A DNA stretch of 12,629 nucleotides from Lachnospiraceae bacterium (GTDB taxonomy: Bacteria; Bacillota; Clostridia; Lachnospirales; Lachnospiraceae): positions 1-12,629 of the forward strand of contig CAAFWV010000023.1 in the NCBI GenBank assembly GCA_900766815.1. The letters are read 5' to 3'. How positions within the stretch are numbered: the stretch's first letter is position 1; every line of letters starts with the position of its first letter. Of the stretch, positions 1 to 7,103 are shown one piece after another. The notes under the pieces were generated by a model. That model worked only from the letters and a program-made list of their open reading frames with translations. It had not been told where the DNA came from and did no database searches. Both the position numbers and the translations under genes were made by a program.

Positions 1-358
1 CCAGGGCTTCGATGGCACGGATGTAAGCCACACCACCTCCAGGTACGATACCCTCTTCGATGGCAGCACGCGTAGCACGCAGGGCGTCATCCACACGGTC
101 CTTCTTCTCCTTCATCTCTACCTCGCTGGCAGCACCTACGTAGAGCACGGCTACACCGCCCGACAGCTTGCCGAGACGCTCCTGCAACTTCTCCTTGTCG
201 TAGTCGCTCTTGGTGGTGGCAATCTGAGCCTTGATCTGCTCGCAACGCTCCTTGATGTTCTGCGTGTCGCCGGCACCGTTGACGATGGTGGTGTTGTCCT
301 TCGTGATGGTCACCTTCTCGGCGCTACCCAGCATCTCGATAGTAGCCTGCTCGAGCTT
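1..358 (-). CDS. groL: GroEL (60 kDa chaperonin) internal fragment, Bacteroidota-like
   Basis: Reading the minus strand from 358 down to 2 gives 119 uninterrupted codons that begin KLEQATIEMLGSAEKVT and continue through DNTTIVNG, a run of basic and acidic helical residues, GGVAVLYVGAASEVEMKEKK, RVDDALRATRAAIEEGIVP and GGGVAYIRAIEAL. These are the well-known conserved segments of GroEL, covering the end of the apical domain and the return into the intermediate domain, roughly the middle third of a ~545-residue protein. GroEL forms the cytosolic ATP-driven folding chamber with GroES. The wording (GGVAVLYVGAASEVEMKEKKDRVDDAL, EEGIVPGGG) is what I associate with Prevotella/Bacteroides chaperonins rather than Firmicutes, and the codons are GC-rich, unlike the rest of the window. 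The fragment runs off the left edge and stops abruptly on its N-terminal side at the junction; it is not a functional gene here. Family call is very secure; the taxonomic source is inferred. Confidence 0.93.
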
Positions 359-364
359 ACCGAC
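354..364. other. Breakpoint between two unrelated genomes (probable assembly chimera)
   Basis: GroEL homology on the minus strand is good through the codons for KLEQA (356-358 is the lysine) and fails in the next codons (G, V, A where a GroEL would continue into its preceding strand). LacI-family homology on the plus strand becomes recognisable at about 359-365 (TDSLIKKGIRRIGLIGG). Both genes are therefore cut internally within the same few bases, and GC content and strand change at the same point. I see no repeat, transposon end or attachment-like sequence here. Confidence 0.8.
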
Positions 365-838
365 AGCCTGATTAAGAAGGGCATCAGAAGAATAGGACTA
401 ATCGGCGGCACCAGCGACCACGTGGTAAATAATGACAGACTGTGCGGCTACAAGCAGGCACTTAAGGAGAATAAGCTTGATAAGTCCTGCGGTATCTTCA
501 TGGACTGTGAATCGGTTACAAGAGTGAAGCGCGCAGTCGATGACCTCTTGAAGGCAAGCTGTGAATGTATCATCTGTATGGATGACAGAATATGTCAGCA
601 GGTGCTTGAGCATACCAAGTCTCTGAACCTTGAGTGTCCTCAGGATGTAAAAATCGCATCATTCTACAACAGCATACTGCTTGATAATATTAAGCCCGCG
701 ATATCTGCAATAAAATATGACCCCAAGGAGCTTGGTATTGAAGCCTGCAGGGTATTATTGAACATGATAGACGGTAAGGAAGTAAACGAGAAGACTCTGC
801 TTGATTATGAGATTCTTCTCAGAGGGTCAACCAATTAG
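359..838 (+). CDS. LacI-family transcriptional regulator, C-terminal part only
   Basis: The open frame enters from the junction and ends at TAG 836-838 (159 codons). It begins TDSLIKKGIRRIGLIGG, the typical LacI/GalR core element with a leucine/glycine turn before an RRIGxIGG strand, and proceeds through NNDRLCGYKQAL, the ICMDDRICQQVLEH segment (usually 'xxxNDxxAxGxL'), PQDVKIASFYN and DPKELGIEACRVLLNMIDG, ending in the family's usual LLRGST close. This is the sugar-binding, dimerising half of the repressor. The N-terminal helix-turn-helix and about half of the core are missing because of the upstream breakpoint, so the GTG at 422 lies inside the conserved core and is not the start. The stop lies 8 bases before the galactanase ATG, so the protein is probably the local regulator of the galactan genes. 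The ligand cannot be told from the sequence; a galactose or galacto-oligosaccharide is inferred from the neighbours. Confidence 0.87.
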   Translation, partial: TDSLIKKGIRRIGLIGGTSDHVVNNDRLCGYKQALKENKLDKSCGIFMDCESVTRVKRAVDDLLKASCECIICMDDRICQQVLEHTKSLNLECPQDVKIASFYNSILLDNIKPAISAIKYDPKELGIEACRVLLNMIDGKEVNEKTLLDYEILLRGSTN

Positions 839-846
839 AGGGTATT

Positions 847-1941
847 ATGGTATTTATTAAAGGAATGGACATTTCTTCTCTCATTGAAGAGGAGCAGTGC
901 GGAGCAAAATATTATATGGACGGGGTTCAGATGGACCTCCTTAAGATTCTGAAGATCAAGGGCTGCAATTACTGCAGACTGAGATTATGGAACAATCCCT
1001 ATGATGAAGAGGGTACTCCCTATGGAGCGGGCAGCAATGATATGGCGAAGCTAATAGAGCTTAGCAGAAGAGTGAAGGCAGAGGGAATGAAGATTCTTCT
1101 GGATTATCATTATTCTGACTTCTGGGCTGATCCGGGTAAGCAGACAATCCCTAAGGCCTGGAGAGGACTTGACGCAGAAGGACTTGAGAAGGCAGTCTAT
1201 GAATACACCAAGGCAACCCTTATTGTTCTTAAGGAACAAAACCTTGCTCCTGACATGGTTCAGGTCGGTAATGAGATAACAAACGGTTTGCTCTGGCCTT
1301 ATGGCAGGAAGCCTGAATATGACAATATAGCTAAGTTTGTAAGTGCGGGAATCCGAGCCGTAAGAGAGATTGTGCCTGCTGCAAAGGTGATGATTCACTT
1401 AGATGCCGGAGGTAATAACCCAATGTATATAGACTGGTTTGATAATTATACTGCAAGAGGTGAGGACTTCGATATTATCGGCATGAGCTACTATCCTTTC
1501 TGGCATGGCAGCATGAGTGACCTTCTGTATAACATGAACTCCATGGAAGAACGCTATGGCAAGGAAATAGTCATTGCAGAGGTATCAATGGGCTTTACAA
1601 TGGAGGACTATGCCCTGTATGAAAAGCTTGGACCCGATGAGAGAAAGGGCTATGCTACAAAGCCTGAGCTTGTGGAGAAGATAGAGCATCCGATGACTAT
1701 TGATGGTCAGTGCAAATTCATGCAGGACTTTATGGAGCTTATTAAGTCAGTGGACAAAGCTACAGGTTTCTTCTATTGGGAGCCTGCCATGATTCCGGTT
1801 CCCGGTTGCGGATGGGCTACCTATGAAGCGCTTAATTACACGGGAGAGAAGGGACCGCTAGGCAATGAATGGGCCAATCAGGCACTCTTTGATTATGAAG
1901 GCAATGCACTGCCTGCACTGGATGTAATTAAGAACTTCTGA
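847..1941 (+). CDS. GH53 endo-beta-1,4-galactanase (arabinogalactan endo-1,4-beta-galactosidase), cytosolic
   Basis: The 364-residue product starts FIKGMDISSL, the usual GH53 opening, and carries CRLRLW, KILLDYHYSDFWADPGKQ (about 82-99), the acid/base motif VQVGNEITNG with Glu143, IIGMSYYPFWHG (210-221) and the nucleophile strand VIAEVSMGF with Glu245, ending with FFYWEPAMIP and GCGW. Both catalytic glutamates of the (beta/alpha)8 clan GH-A fold are present. GH53 enzymes cut internal beta-1,4-galactosyl bonds of type I arabinogalactan. The length fits a bare catalytic domain with no binding module. The N-terminus has no signal peptide or hydrophobic stretch, so the enzyme probably acts inside the cell on imported galacto-oligosaccharides; many characterised GH53 enzymes are secreted. 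ATG 847 follows GAGGGT (838-843) and starts 8 bases after the regulator stop, suggesting one transcript with the LacI-type gene and probably galK. Family assignment is secure; cellular location is inferred. Confidence 0.93.
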   Translation: MVFIKGMDISSLIEEEQCGAKYYMDGVQMDLLKILKIKGCNYCRLRLWNNPYDEEGTPYGAGSNDMAKLIELSRRVKAEGMKILLDYHYSDFWADPGKQTIPKAWRGLDAEGLEKAVYEYTKATLIVLKEQNLAPDMVQVGNEITNGLLWPYGRKPEYDNIAKFVSAGIRAVREIVPAAKVMIHLDAGGNNPMYIDWFDNYTARGEDFDIIGMSYYPFWHGSMSDLLYNMNSMEERYGKEIVIAEVSMGFTMEDYALYEKLGPDERKGYATKPELVEKIEHPMTIDGQCKFMQDFMELIKSVDKATGFFYWEPAMIPVPGCGWATYEALNYTGEKGPLGNEWANQALFDYEGNALPALDVIKNF

Positions 1942-2017
1942 TTCATAGAAAAAGATAAACTTCATTGCGGACAAAACAGATAATATAACGATTATAAACT
2001 GATAACAGGAGAAGGAC

Positions 2018-3181
2018 ATGAAGAATAAGCTTATTGAAGAGTTTGGTAAGATTTACGGTGATAACAGCGGAGTTGAAGTATATTTTGCTCCCGGAAGAGT
2101 TAACCTTATAGGAGAGCATACAGATTATAACGGAGGACATGTATTCCCCTGTGCCCTCACGGTAGGAACCTATGCGGCAGTTAAGAAGAGAGCTGACAGG
2201 GTACTCAGGTTCTATTCCATGAACTTCCCTGATTCAGGTGTTGTTGAGACAAGTCTTGATGACATGAGACCAAAGAATGATGACAGCTATACTGCATATC
2301 CCAAGGGAGTTATCTGGGCCTTCACCGAGAAGGGCTATGAGGTTCCCGGCGGCTTTGATATGTTAATCTACGGAGATATTCCGAACGGCTCCGGTCTCTC
2401 AAGCTCAGCAAGCTTTGAGGTTCTGACAGGTGTAATTCTTCGTGATATGTTTGGTATCGACGTAACCAATACAGAGATTGCACTTCTCGGTCAGTATTCC
2501 GAGAATAACTATAATGGTATGAACTGCGGTATCATGGATCAGTTCGCCTCAGCCATGGGCAAGAAGGACAATGCCATCTTCCTCGATACAGCTACACTTA
2601 ACTTCGAATATGCTCCTGTTAAGCTTGAGAATGCTTCAATCGTTGTAACCAACAGCAAGGTTAAGCACTCTCTTGTAGACAGTGCCTACAATACCAGAAG
2701 AAGCGAGTGTGAGACGGCTCTTAAGGAGCTTCAGACAGTTCTTGACATCAAGACCTTAGGCGACCTTACAAGAGAGGAATTCGAGGCTAATGTATCAGCA
2801 ATCAAAGACCCTGTTAGAGTAAAAAGAGCCCGCCATGCTGTGTATGAGAATATAAGAACAATCGATGCAATTGAGTCACTGAAGAAGGGCGATATCAATA
2901 CCTTCGGTAAATTGATGATAGACAGCCATACCTCACTTAGGGATGATTATGAGGTTAGCTGTGAAGAAATAGATATCCTTGTTGAGGAAGCACTTAAGAT
3001 TGACGGAGTAATCGGCTCCAGAATCACAGGCGGCGGCTTTGGCGGATGTACTGTAAGTATTGTTCTTAACGACAGTATTGAGGAATTCAAGGATAAGGTT
3101 TCAAGTGCTTATACTGAGAAGACAGGTATTGTTCCTGAGATTTATGTAGTAAGCGTTGGCGACGGACCTTCTAAATTGTAA
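2018..3181 (+). CDS. galK: Galactokinase
   Basis: GalK phosphorylates alpha-D-galactose with ATP to galactose-1-phosphate, the entry step of the Leloir pathway in the cytosol. The 387-residue product has the three GHMP-kinase motifs: the galactokinase signature APGRVNLIGEHTDYNGG at 24-40 with catalytic Arg27, the nucleotide-binding loop PNGSGLSSSAS at 122-132, and GGGFGGC at 338-344. The catalytic base Asp174 lies in GIMDQFASAMG. Length matches the family (380-400). ATG 2018 is preceded by AGGAG (2007-2011) with six bases between, so the start is firm. It lies 76 bases after the GH53 gene with no terminator between them, consistent with galactose released from galactan feeding straight into this kinase. 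galT, galE and galM are absent from the window, so the rest of the Leloir pathway must be encoded elsewhere. No good promoter is visible in the 76-base gap. Confidence 0.97.
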   Translation: MKNKLIEEFGKIYGDNSGVEVYFAPGRVNLIGEHTDYNGGHVFPCALTVGTYAAVKKRADRVLRFYSMNFPDSGVVETSLDDMRPKNDDSYTAYPKGVIWAFTEKGYEVPGGFDMLIYGDIPNGSGLSSSASFEVLTGVILRDMFGIDVTNTEIALLGQYSENNYNGMNCGIMDQFASAMGKKDNAIFLDTATLNFEYAPVKLENASIVVTNSKVKHSLVDSAYNTRRSECETALKELQTVLDIKTLGDLTREEFEANVSAIKDPVRVKRARHAVYENIRTIDAIESLKKGDINTFGKLMIDSHTSLRDDYEVSCEEIDILVEEALKIDGVIGSRITGGGFGGCTVSIVLNDSIEEFKDKVSSAYTEKTGIVPEIYVVSVGDGPSKL

Positions 3182-3208
3182 GTTGTTGGCGATTTTCCCC
3201 AAGAAAGG

Positions 3209-3237
3209 TTGTAAAGTTAAGCCTCCATAGATATAAT
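3209..3237 (+). promoter_or_regulatory. Promoter for the purO-purH pair
   Basis: TTGTAA at 3209-3214, a 17-base spacer and a perfect TATAAT at 3232-3237 form a good sigma-70/SigA-type promoter in the 85-base gap after galK. Transcription would start near 3244, about 20 bases before the start codon, so there is no room for a guanine riboswitch or long leader. It separates the purine genes from the galactose block. Predicted by eye only. Confidence 0.68.
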
Positions 3238-3266
3238 CAAGATTAAGACATTATTTGGAGGATGAT

Positions 3267-3980
3267 ATGGATAAAGCTAACATTGCAACATTACTTAATA
3301 CCAATGCATATCCGGGCAGAGGTATCATTATCGGCAGAAGCAGGGACGGTAAGTCGGCTGTAACAGCTTACTTTATTATGGGAAGAAGTGTAAACAGCAG
3401 GAATCGCGTTTTTGTGACAGAGGGAGAGGGAATCAGAACACAGGCTTTTGACCCAAGTAAGCTTGAGGATCCTTCGCTTATAATTTATGCACCGGTAAGA
3501 GTGCTTGGTAATACTACAATTGTGACTAATGGCGACCAGACAGATACTGTATATGACGGTATGAAGGAAGGCAAGACCTTCGAGGAGAGCCTGCGCTGTC
3601 GAAAATATGAGCCTGACGGACCGAACTTCACACCCCGTATATCGGGAATTATGAATATTGAGAACGGCAGCTACGATTATGCCATGAGTATACTTAAGAG
3701 TGACAATGGTGACCCGGACTGTTGCAACAGATATACCTTTACTTATGATAATCCCAAGGCGGGAGAGGGCAGATTCATCCATACATATATGCAGGATGGC
3801 AATCCGCTTCCAAGCTTTGAGGGTGAGCCTGAATGGATAGATATTGAGGGCGATATTGATGAATTCACCTCAATGCTTTGGGACAATCTCAATGAGGAGA
3901 ATAAGGTAAGCCTTTTCGTCAGATTCATTGATATTGCAACTAAGGAAACAGAGACAAGAATAATTAACAAGAATAATTAA
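3267..3980 (+). CDS. purO: IMP cyclohydrolase, PurO-like family
   Basis: The product (237 residues) is recognised as the PurO-type IMP cyclohydrolase family, from the early YPGRGIIIGRS element, the YFIMGRSVNSRNRVF strand, the APVRVLGNTTIVTNGDQTD block and FTPRISGIMN. PurO closes the ring of FAICAR to give IMP, the last step of de novo purine synthesis. It was first described in archaea and is unrelated to the N-terminal domain of bacterial PurH. The next gene is a PurH lacking exactly that domain, which strongly supports the call. The start is set at ATG 3267, five bases after GGAGG 3257-3261; an upstream in-frame TTG at 3255 overlaps this ribosome site and is rejected. No signal peptide or membrane segment is present. 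The assignment rests on remembered family patterns plus context; I could not align it. Confidence 0.8.
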   Translation: MDKANIATLLNTNAYPGRGIIIGRSRDGKSAVTAYFIMGRSVNSRNRVFVTEGEGIRTQAFDPSKLEDPSLIIYAPVRVLGNTTIVTNGDQTDTVYDGMKEGKTFEESLRCRKYEPDGPNFTPRISGIMNIENGSYDYAMSILKSDNGDPDCCNRYTFTYDNPKAGEGRFIHTYMQDGNPLPSFEGEPEWIDIEGDIDEFTSMLWDNLNEENKVSLFVRFIDIATKETETRIINKNN

Positions 3981-3985
3981 GCAAT

Positions 3986-4012
3986 AAGTGTCTGGGATAA
4001 TCTCAGGCACTT
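3986..4012 (+). terminator. Intergenic hairpin between purO-like gene and purH (weak terminator or processing site)
   Basis: AAGTGTCTG (3986-3994) pairs with CAGGCACTT (4004-4012) over nine pairs including one G-T wobble, with a nine-base loop. Only a short T run (4011-4014, then G) follows, so it is at best a leaky terminator. Because no promoter is evident in the 24 bases left before the next ATG, it is more likely an attenuating or mRNA-stabilising element inside one operon. Confidence 0.5.
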
Positions 4013-4036
4013 TTGTGCTGAAATAAAGGAGTTAAG

Positions 4037-5215
4037 ATGAACGAATTAGAATTAAAGTATGGATGCAACCCCAATCAGAAGCCTTCAAGAATCTTCATGG
4101 AGGATGGAAGTGAGCTTCCAATCGAGGTACTTAACGGAAGACCGGGATATATCAACTTCCTGGATGCCTTCAACGGTTGGCAGTTAGTTAAGGAACTTAA
4201 GGAGGCTACAGGCCTTCCGGCTGCCACAAGCTTCAAGCACGTATCACCTGCAGGTGCTGCAGTGGGCAGAGAGCTTGATGATACCTTAAGGAAGATATAC
4301 TGGGTTGATGATGATATTGAGCTTACACCACTCGCTAATGCCTATGCCAGAGCCAGAGGCGCTGACAGAATGAGTTCGTTCGGTGATTTCATTGCGCTTT
4401 CTGATGAGTGTGATGCTGCTACAGCAAGACTAATTCAGCATGAGGTATCTGACGGAATCATTGCTCCCGGATATTCAGCTGAGGCTCTTGAGATTCTGAA
4501 GAGTAAGAAGAAAGGAAATTATAACATAATTAAGATAGATACCGACTATGTTCCGAACCCTGTTGAGCATAAGCAGGTATTCGGTATTACCTTTGAGCAG
4601 GGCAGAAATGAGATTAAGATTGATGATTCTCTGCTTGAGAATATCGTTACAGAGAATAAGGAGCTGCCACAGTCTGTTAAGGATGATATGAAGATAGCCC
4701 TTATTACACTTAAGTACACCCAGTCTAACTCAGTTTGCTATGTTAAGGACGGACAGGCTATCGGTATCGGTGCAGGCCAGCAGTCAAGAGTTCACTGTAC
4801 AAGACTGGCAGGAAGCAAGGCTGACAACTGGCTGCTTCGTCAGTGTCCCAAGGTTCTTGACCTTCCATTCAGAGAGGATATCGGAAGACCTGACAGAGAC
4901 AATGCCATTGATAATTATATCGGTGAGTATTATATGGATGTACTTGAGGATGGCAAGTGGGAGAGAATCTTCACAAGAAAGCCTGAGGTATTCACAGCCA
5001 AAGAGAAGGCAGAGTGGTTGTCTAAGATGAGCGGTGTTGTACTTGGAAGTGATGCCTTCTTCCCCTTCTCAGACAACATTGACAGAGCTGCCAAGAGCGG
5101 AGTTTCATACATTGTCCAGCCCGGTGGTTCCGTAAGGGATGATATCGTTATTGAGTCGGCCAACAAAAATAACATGGTAATGGTTTGCAATGGTGTCAGA
5201 CTGTTCCATCACTAA
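4037..5215 (+). CDS. purH: Stand-alone AICAR transformylase (phosphoribosylaminoimidazolecarboxamide formyltransferase)
   Basis: This 392-residue protein corresponds to the C-terminal domain of bifunctional PurH and transfers a formyl group from 10-formyl-tetrahydrofolate to AICAR, giving FAICAR. The folate/AICAR-site motif SFKHVSPAGAA is at 65-75 with Lys67 and His68, and KYTQSNSVCYVKDGQAIGIGAGQQSR spans 226-251 with Asn231 and the GQQSR element. VLGSDAFFPFSDNID and VQPGGSVRD follow near the C-terminus. It starts directly in the transformylase domain: the roughly 130-200-residue methylglyoxal-synthase-like IMP cyclohydrolase domain of ordinary PurH is missing. That activity is presumably supplied by the PurO-like gene 56 bases upstream. 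ATG 4037 follows AAAGGAG (4026-4032). An insert around 285-300 (GRPDRDNAIDNYIG) fits the longer stand-alone form. The symbol purH is used loosely because only half of the classical protein is present. Confidence 0.93.
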   Translation: MNELELKYGCNPNQKPSRIFMEDGSELPIEVLNGRPGYINFLDAFNGWQLVKELKEATGLPAATSFKHVSPAGAAVGRELDDTLRKIYWVDDDIELTPLANAYARARGADRMSSFGDFIALSDECDAATARLIQHEVSDGIIAPGYSAEALEILKSKKKGNYNIIKIDTDYVPNPVEHKQVFGITFEQGRNEIKIDDSLLENIVTENKELPQSVKDDMKIALITLKYTQSNSVCYVKDGQAIGIGAGQQSRVHCTRLAGSKADNWLLRQCPKVLDLPFREDIGRPDRDNAIDNYIGEYYMDVLEDGKWERIFTRKPEVFTAKEKAEWLSKMSGVVLGSDAFFPFSDNIDRAAKSGVSYIVQPGGSVRDDIVIESANKNNMVMVCNGVRLFHH

Positions 5216-5233
5216 TTTGAGGGTAATAGTTTA

Positions 5234-5261
5234 TTGAAATAATTTTTATTTCTGATATTAT
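5234..5261 (+). promoter_or_regulatory. Extended -10 promoter for the EAL phosphodiesterase gene
   Basis: TTGAAA at 5234-5239, a 16-base spacer and TATTAT at 5256-5261 preceded by TG at 5253-5254 (TGaTATTAT) make a convincing extended -10 promoter. An AT-only inverted repeat, GAAATAA/TTATTTC (5236-5242 and 5246-5252), lies within the spacer and could be an operator or chance. Start of transcription is expected near 5268. Confidence 0.65.
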
Positions 5262-5300
5262 TATCTTTATAAGTATTATTTGGAGGTATTGTGGGCAGGT

Positions 5301-7052
5301 ATGGATGGCTCATTTAAGGAGAAGGACCGTCTTACGGGGATATTAACCAGAGAATACTTTGATGCCAGTGCTAAAGAAATAATTGATGACAATCCGGATA
5401 TTGATTTCACAATTATTGAGATTGATATCAACAGACTGAATGTCATCAATGAGCTTTATGGGGTTTCAGAGGGGGATAATGTACTCAAATATATGGGAAG
5501 TACACTCGATGAAGTATTTGAGACGGTTCCCTTTTCTATTTACGCCCGTTTACAGGCAGATCTCTTTGTCGTACTTTGTCCCGACGACAACATCAAGATA
5601 GGAACCTATATTGAAGAGATAGAGCAGAAGTTTAAGGAATACAGCAGAATCCTTAATATTGATATTCTGCTTTCTTTTGGTGTGTACGAATGTATTGAGA
5701 GAGGTGTAGACCTTCAGATACTCAGAGACAGGGCTAAGCTTGCGCTCAAGACTGTTAAGGGGAATTATATACAGCATATCAACTTCTATGACAACAGTAT
5801 GTATGACCGCATGGCAGGAGAGCAGGAGATAGTTCTCAATATGAATTCAGCTCTTAAGAATAGGGAGTTTGAAGTTTATTTCCAGCCCAAGCACAGCCTC
5901 GATGATGACAGAATAATCGGAGCGGAAGCGTTGGTTCGCTGGATCAGCCCCGACAAGGGTATGATAAGCCCCGGAGCCTTTATTCCAATCTTTGAGGAAA
6001 ATGGCTTTATTATGAAGCTGGATCAGTATGTATGGGAAGAAACCTGTCGATTCTTACATGAACAGATGGAGGCCGGAGTTAATATTAAGCCTGTGAGTGT
6101 CAACATATCCAGGATCAATATTTATAATCCCGAGCTTGTGGATATATTCTCACATCTGGTTACCAAATATAACATTCCGAGCGAGATGCTGGAGCTTGAA
6201 TTTACTGAGAGTGCCTATGTGGATAATCCACAGCTTATGCTTCAGATTATGGAGCAGCTGCATGCTCTCGGCTTCAAGATAGAGATGGATGATTTCGGAG
6301 CAGGTTATTCTTCACTCAATATGCTTAAGGATGTACCTGTAGATGTACTTAAGATAGATTTGAACTTCCTGTCAAAGACCAGCCATCCCGATAAGGCCTT
6401 TACCATTATGTCGTCTGTTATTCGTATGGCGAAGTGGCTCGGCATCAATTCAATTGTGGAAGGTGTTGAGACGAAAGATCAGATTGAATTCCTTAAGAGC
6501 ATGGGTGCGACCTCAGTACAGGGCTATTTTTACTCAAAACCCATACCCGCCGGGGACTTTGTTGAGTATATTAAGAAGTATGACAACATCACCGAAGAGG
6601 AAGTGAAGGAGGAGCTTCACAGCTCGGTTAAGGTACTGGAGATTAATAAGGTCTGGGACATGATTACCTCCACCAGAACAGAGGAATTCCCGATATTTGA
6701 TACCTTTGGTCTCTATGAATACCATGATAAGCATATCGAGTTAGTCAGAGTACCGGATTCCTACTTCAAGGTTCTTCATACCGACAGGGAGAAGCAGTAC
6801 GAGGTTACCGATTCGATTGAGGATAATATATTCCCGGAGGATGTTGAGATTCTACATAATATGTTTGAGAAGGCATCGACGGGACATCATATGAGTCAGG
6901 GCATGTTCAGACGTAAGACCGAAGACAGCTTTATGTATTTATATGCCAAGGTCAGGCTTCTTGGTATCAATTCTACAGGTACCAGCAAGATGTTCTATAT
7001 GGGTATGATTGACATCAGTGACAACATTCGAAGACTAGGACTTGAAAAGTAA
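5301..7052 (+). CDS. c-di-GMP phosphodiesterase: degenerate GGDEF, intact EAL, C-terminal PAS-like domain
   Basis: Numbered from ATG 5301 (583 residues). A GGDEF-fold domain occupies about 10-165, but its signature is QADLF at 85-89, so it cannot be an active cyclase; it may bind nucleotide or regulate. The EAL domain spans about 175-430 and keeps the catalytic set: EALVRW (Glu209), PVSVNIS (Asn268), ELEFTES (298-304), DDFGAGYSSL (Asp330, Asp331), Lys351 in VLKIDL, VEGVET (386-391) and QGYFYSKPIP (Gln407). It should hydrolyse c-di-GMP to pGpG. Residues ~440-583 form a globular tail with a PAS-like pattern (EFPIFDTFGLYEYHD, then MSQGMFRRK and MFYMGMIDISD); this assignment is tentative. No membrane segment is seen. 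The start is uncertain: GGAGG 5282-5286 lies 14 bases before this ATG and only 2 bases before an in-frame TTG at 5289. The gene has its own promoter and a hairpin terminator after it. Confidence 0.9.
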   Translation: MDGSFKEKDRLTGILTREYFDASAKEIIDDNPDIDFTIIEIDINRLNVINELYGVSEGDNVLKYMGSTLDEVFETVPFSIYARLQADLFVVLCPDDNIKIGTYIEEIEQKFKEYSRILNIDILLSFGVYECIERGVDLQILRDRAKLALKTVKGNYIQHINFYDNSMYDRMAGEQEIVLNMNSALKNREFEVYFQPKHSLDDDRIIGAEALVRWISPDKGMISPGAFIPIFEENGFIMKLDQYVWEETCRFLHEQMEAGVNIKPVSVNISRINIYNPELVDIFSHLVTKYNIPSEMLELEFTESAYVDNPQLMLQIMEQLHALGFKIEMDDFGAGYSSLNMLKDVPVDVLKIDLNFLSKTSHPDKAFTIMSSVIRMAKWLGINSIVEGVETKDQIEFLKSMGATSVQGYFYSKPIPAGDFVEYIKKYDNITEEEVKEELHSSVKVLEINKVWDMITSTRTEEFPIFDTFGLYEYHDKHIELVRVPDSYFKVLHTDREKQYEVTDSIEDNIFPEDVEILHNMFEKASTGHHMSQGMFRRKTEDSFMYLYAKVRLLGINSTGTSKMFYMGMIDISDNIRRLGLEK

Positions 7053-7057
7053 AATAT

Positions 7058-7090
7058 TGTGCCATAGGGAGGAGCCTGTGGCACATTTTT
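7058..7090 (+). terminator. Rho-independent terminator-like hairpin after the EAL gene
   Basis: TGTGCCATAGG (7058-7068) pairs with CCTGTGGCACA (7075-7085) over eleven pairs with one T-G wobble, closing a six-base GAGGAG loop, and is followed by TTTTT (7086-7090). It begins six bases after the stop codon. The T run ends three bases before the AGGAG ribosome site of the next gene, so if termination were complete the next gene would need a promoter inside the EAL coding region. Confidence 0.8.
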
Positions 7091-7103
7091 ATAGGAGATA
7101 ATT

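Noticed and set aside
422..838. A GTG at 422 as the start of a complete 138-residue protein
   Set aside because: The reading frame upstream of 422 encodes conserved LacI-family core residues (RRIGLIGG), so 422 is internal and the gene is truncated by the junction.
1942..2017. Promoter for galK in the gap after the galactanase
   Set aside because: TATAAC and TTGCGG are present but 13 bases apart; no pair has acceptable spacing, so co-transcription with the galactanase is more likely.
3255..3266. TTG 3255 as start of the PurO-like gene
   Set aside because: This codon overlaps the GGAGG ribosome site itself; ATG 3267 has ideal spacing.
3291..3782. Minus-strand open frame of 163 codons opposite the IMP cyclohydrolase gene
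   Set aside because: Shadow frame with no family resemblance; the plus-strand gene has promoter, ribosome site and functional context.
5236..5252. GAAATAA/TTATTTC hairpin as a terminator of the purine operon
   Set aside because: The stem is only A-T apart from the terminal pair, lacks a following T run, and falls inside a promoter spacer; at most it is an operator.
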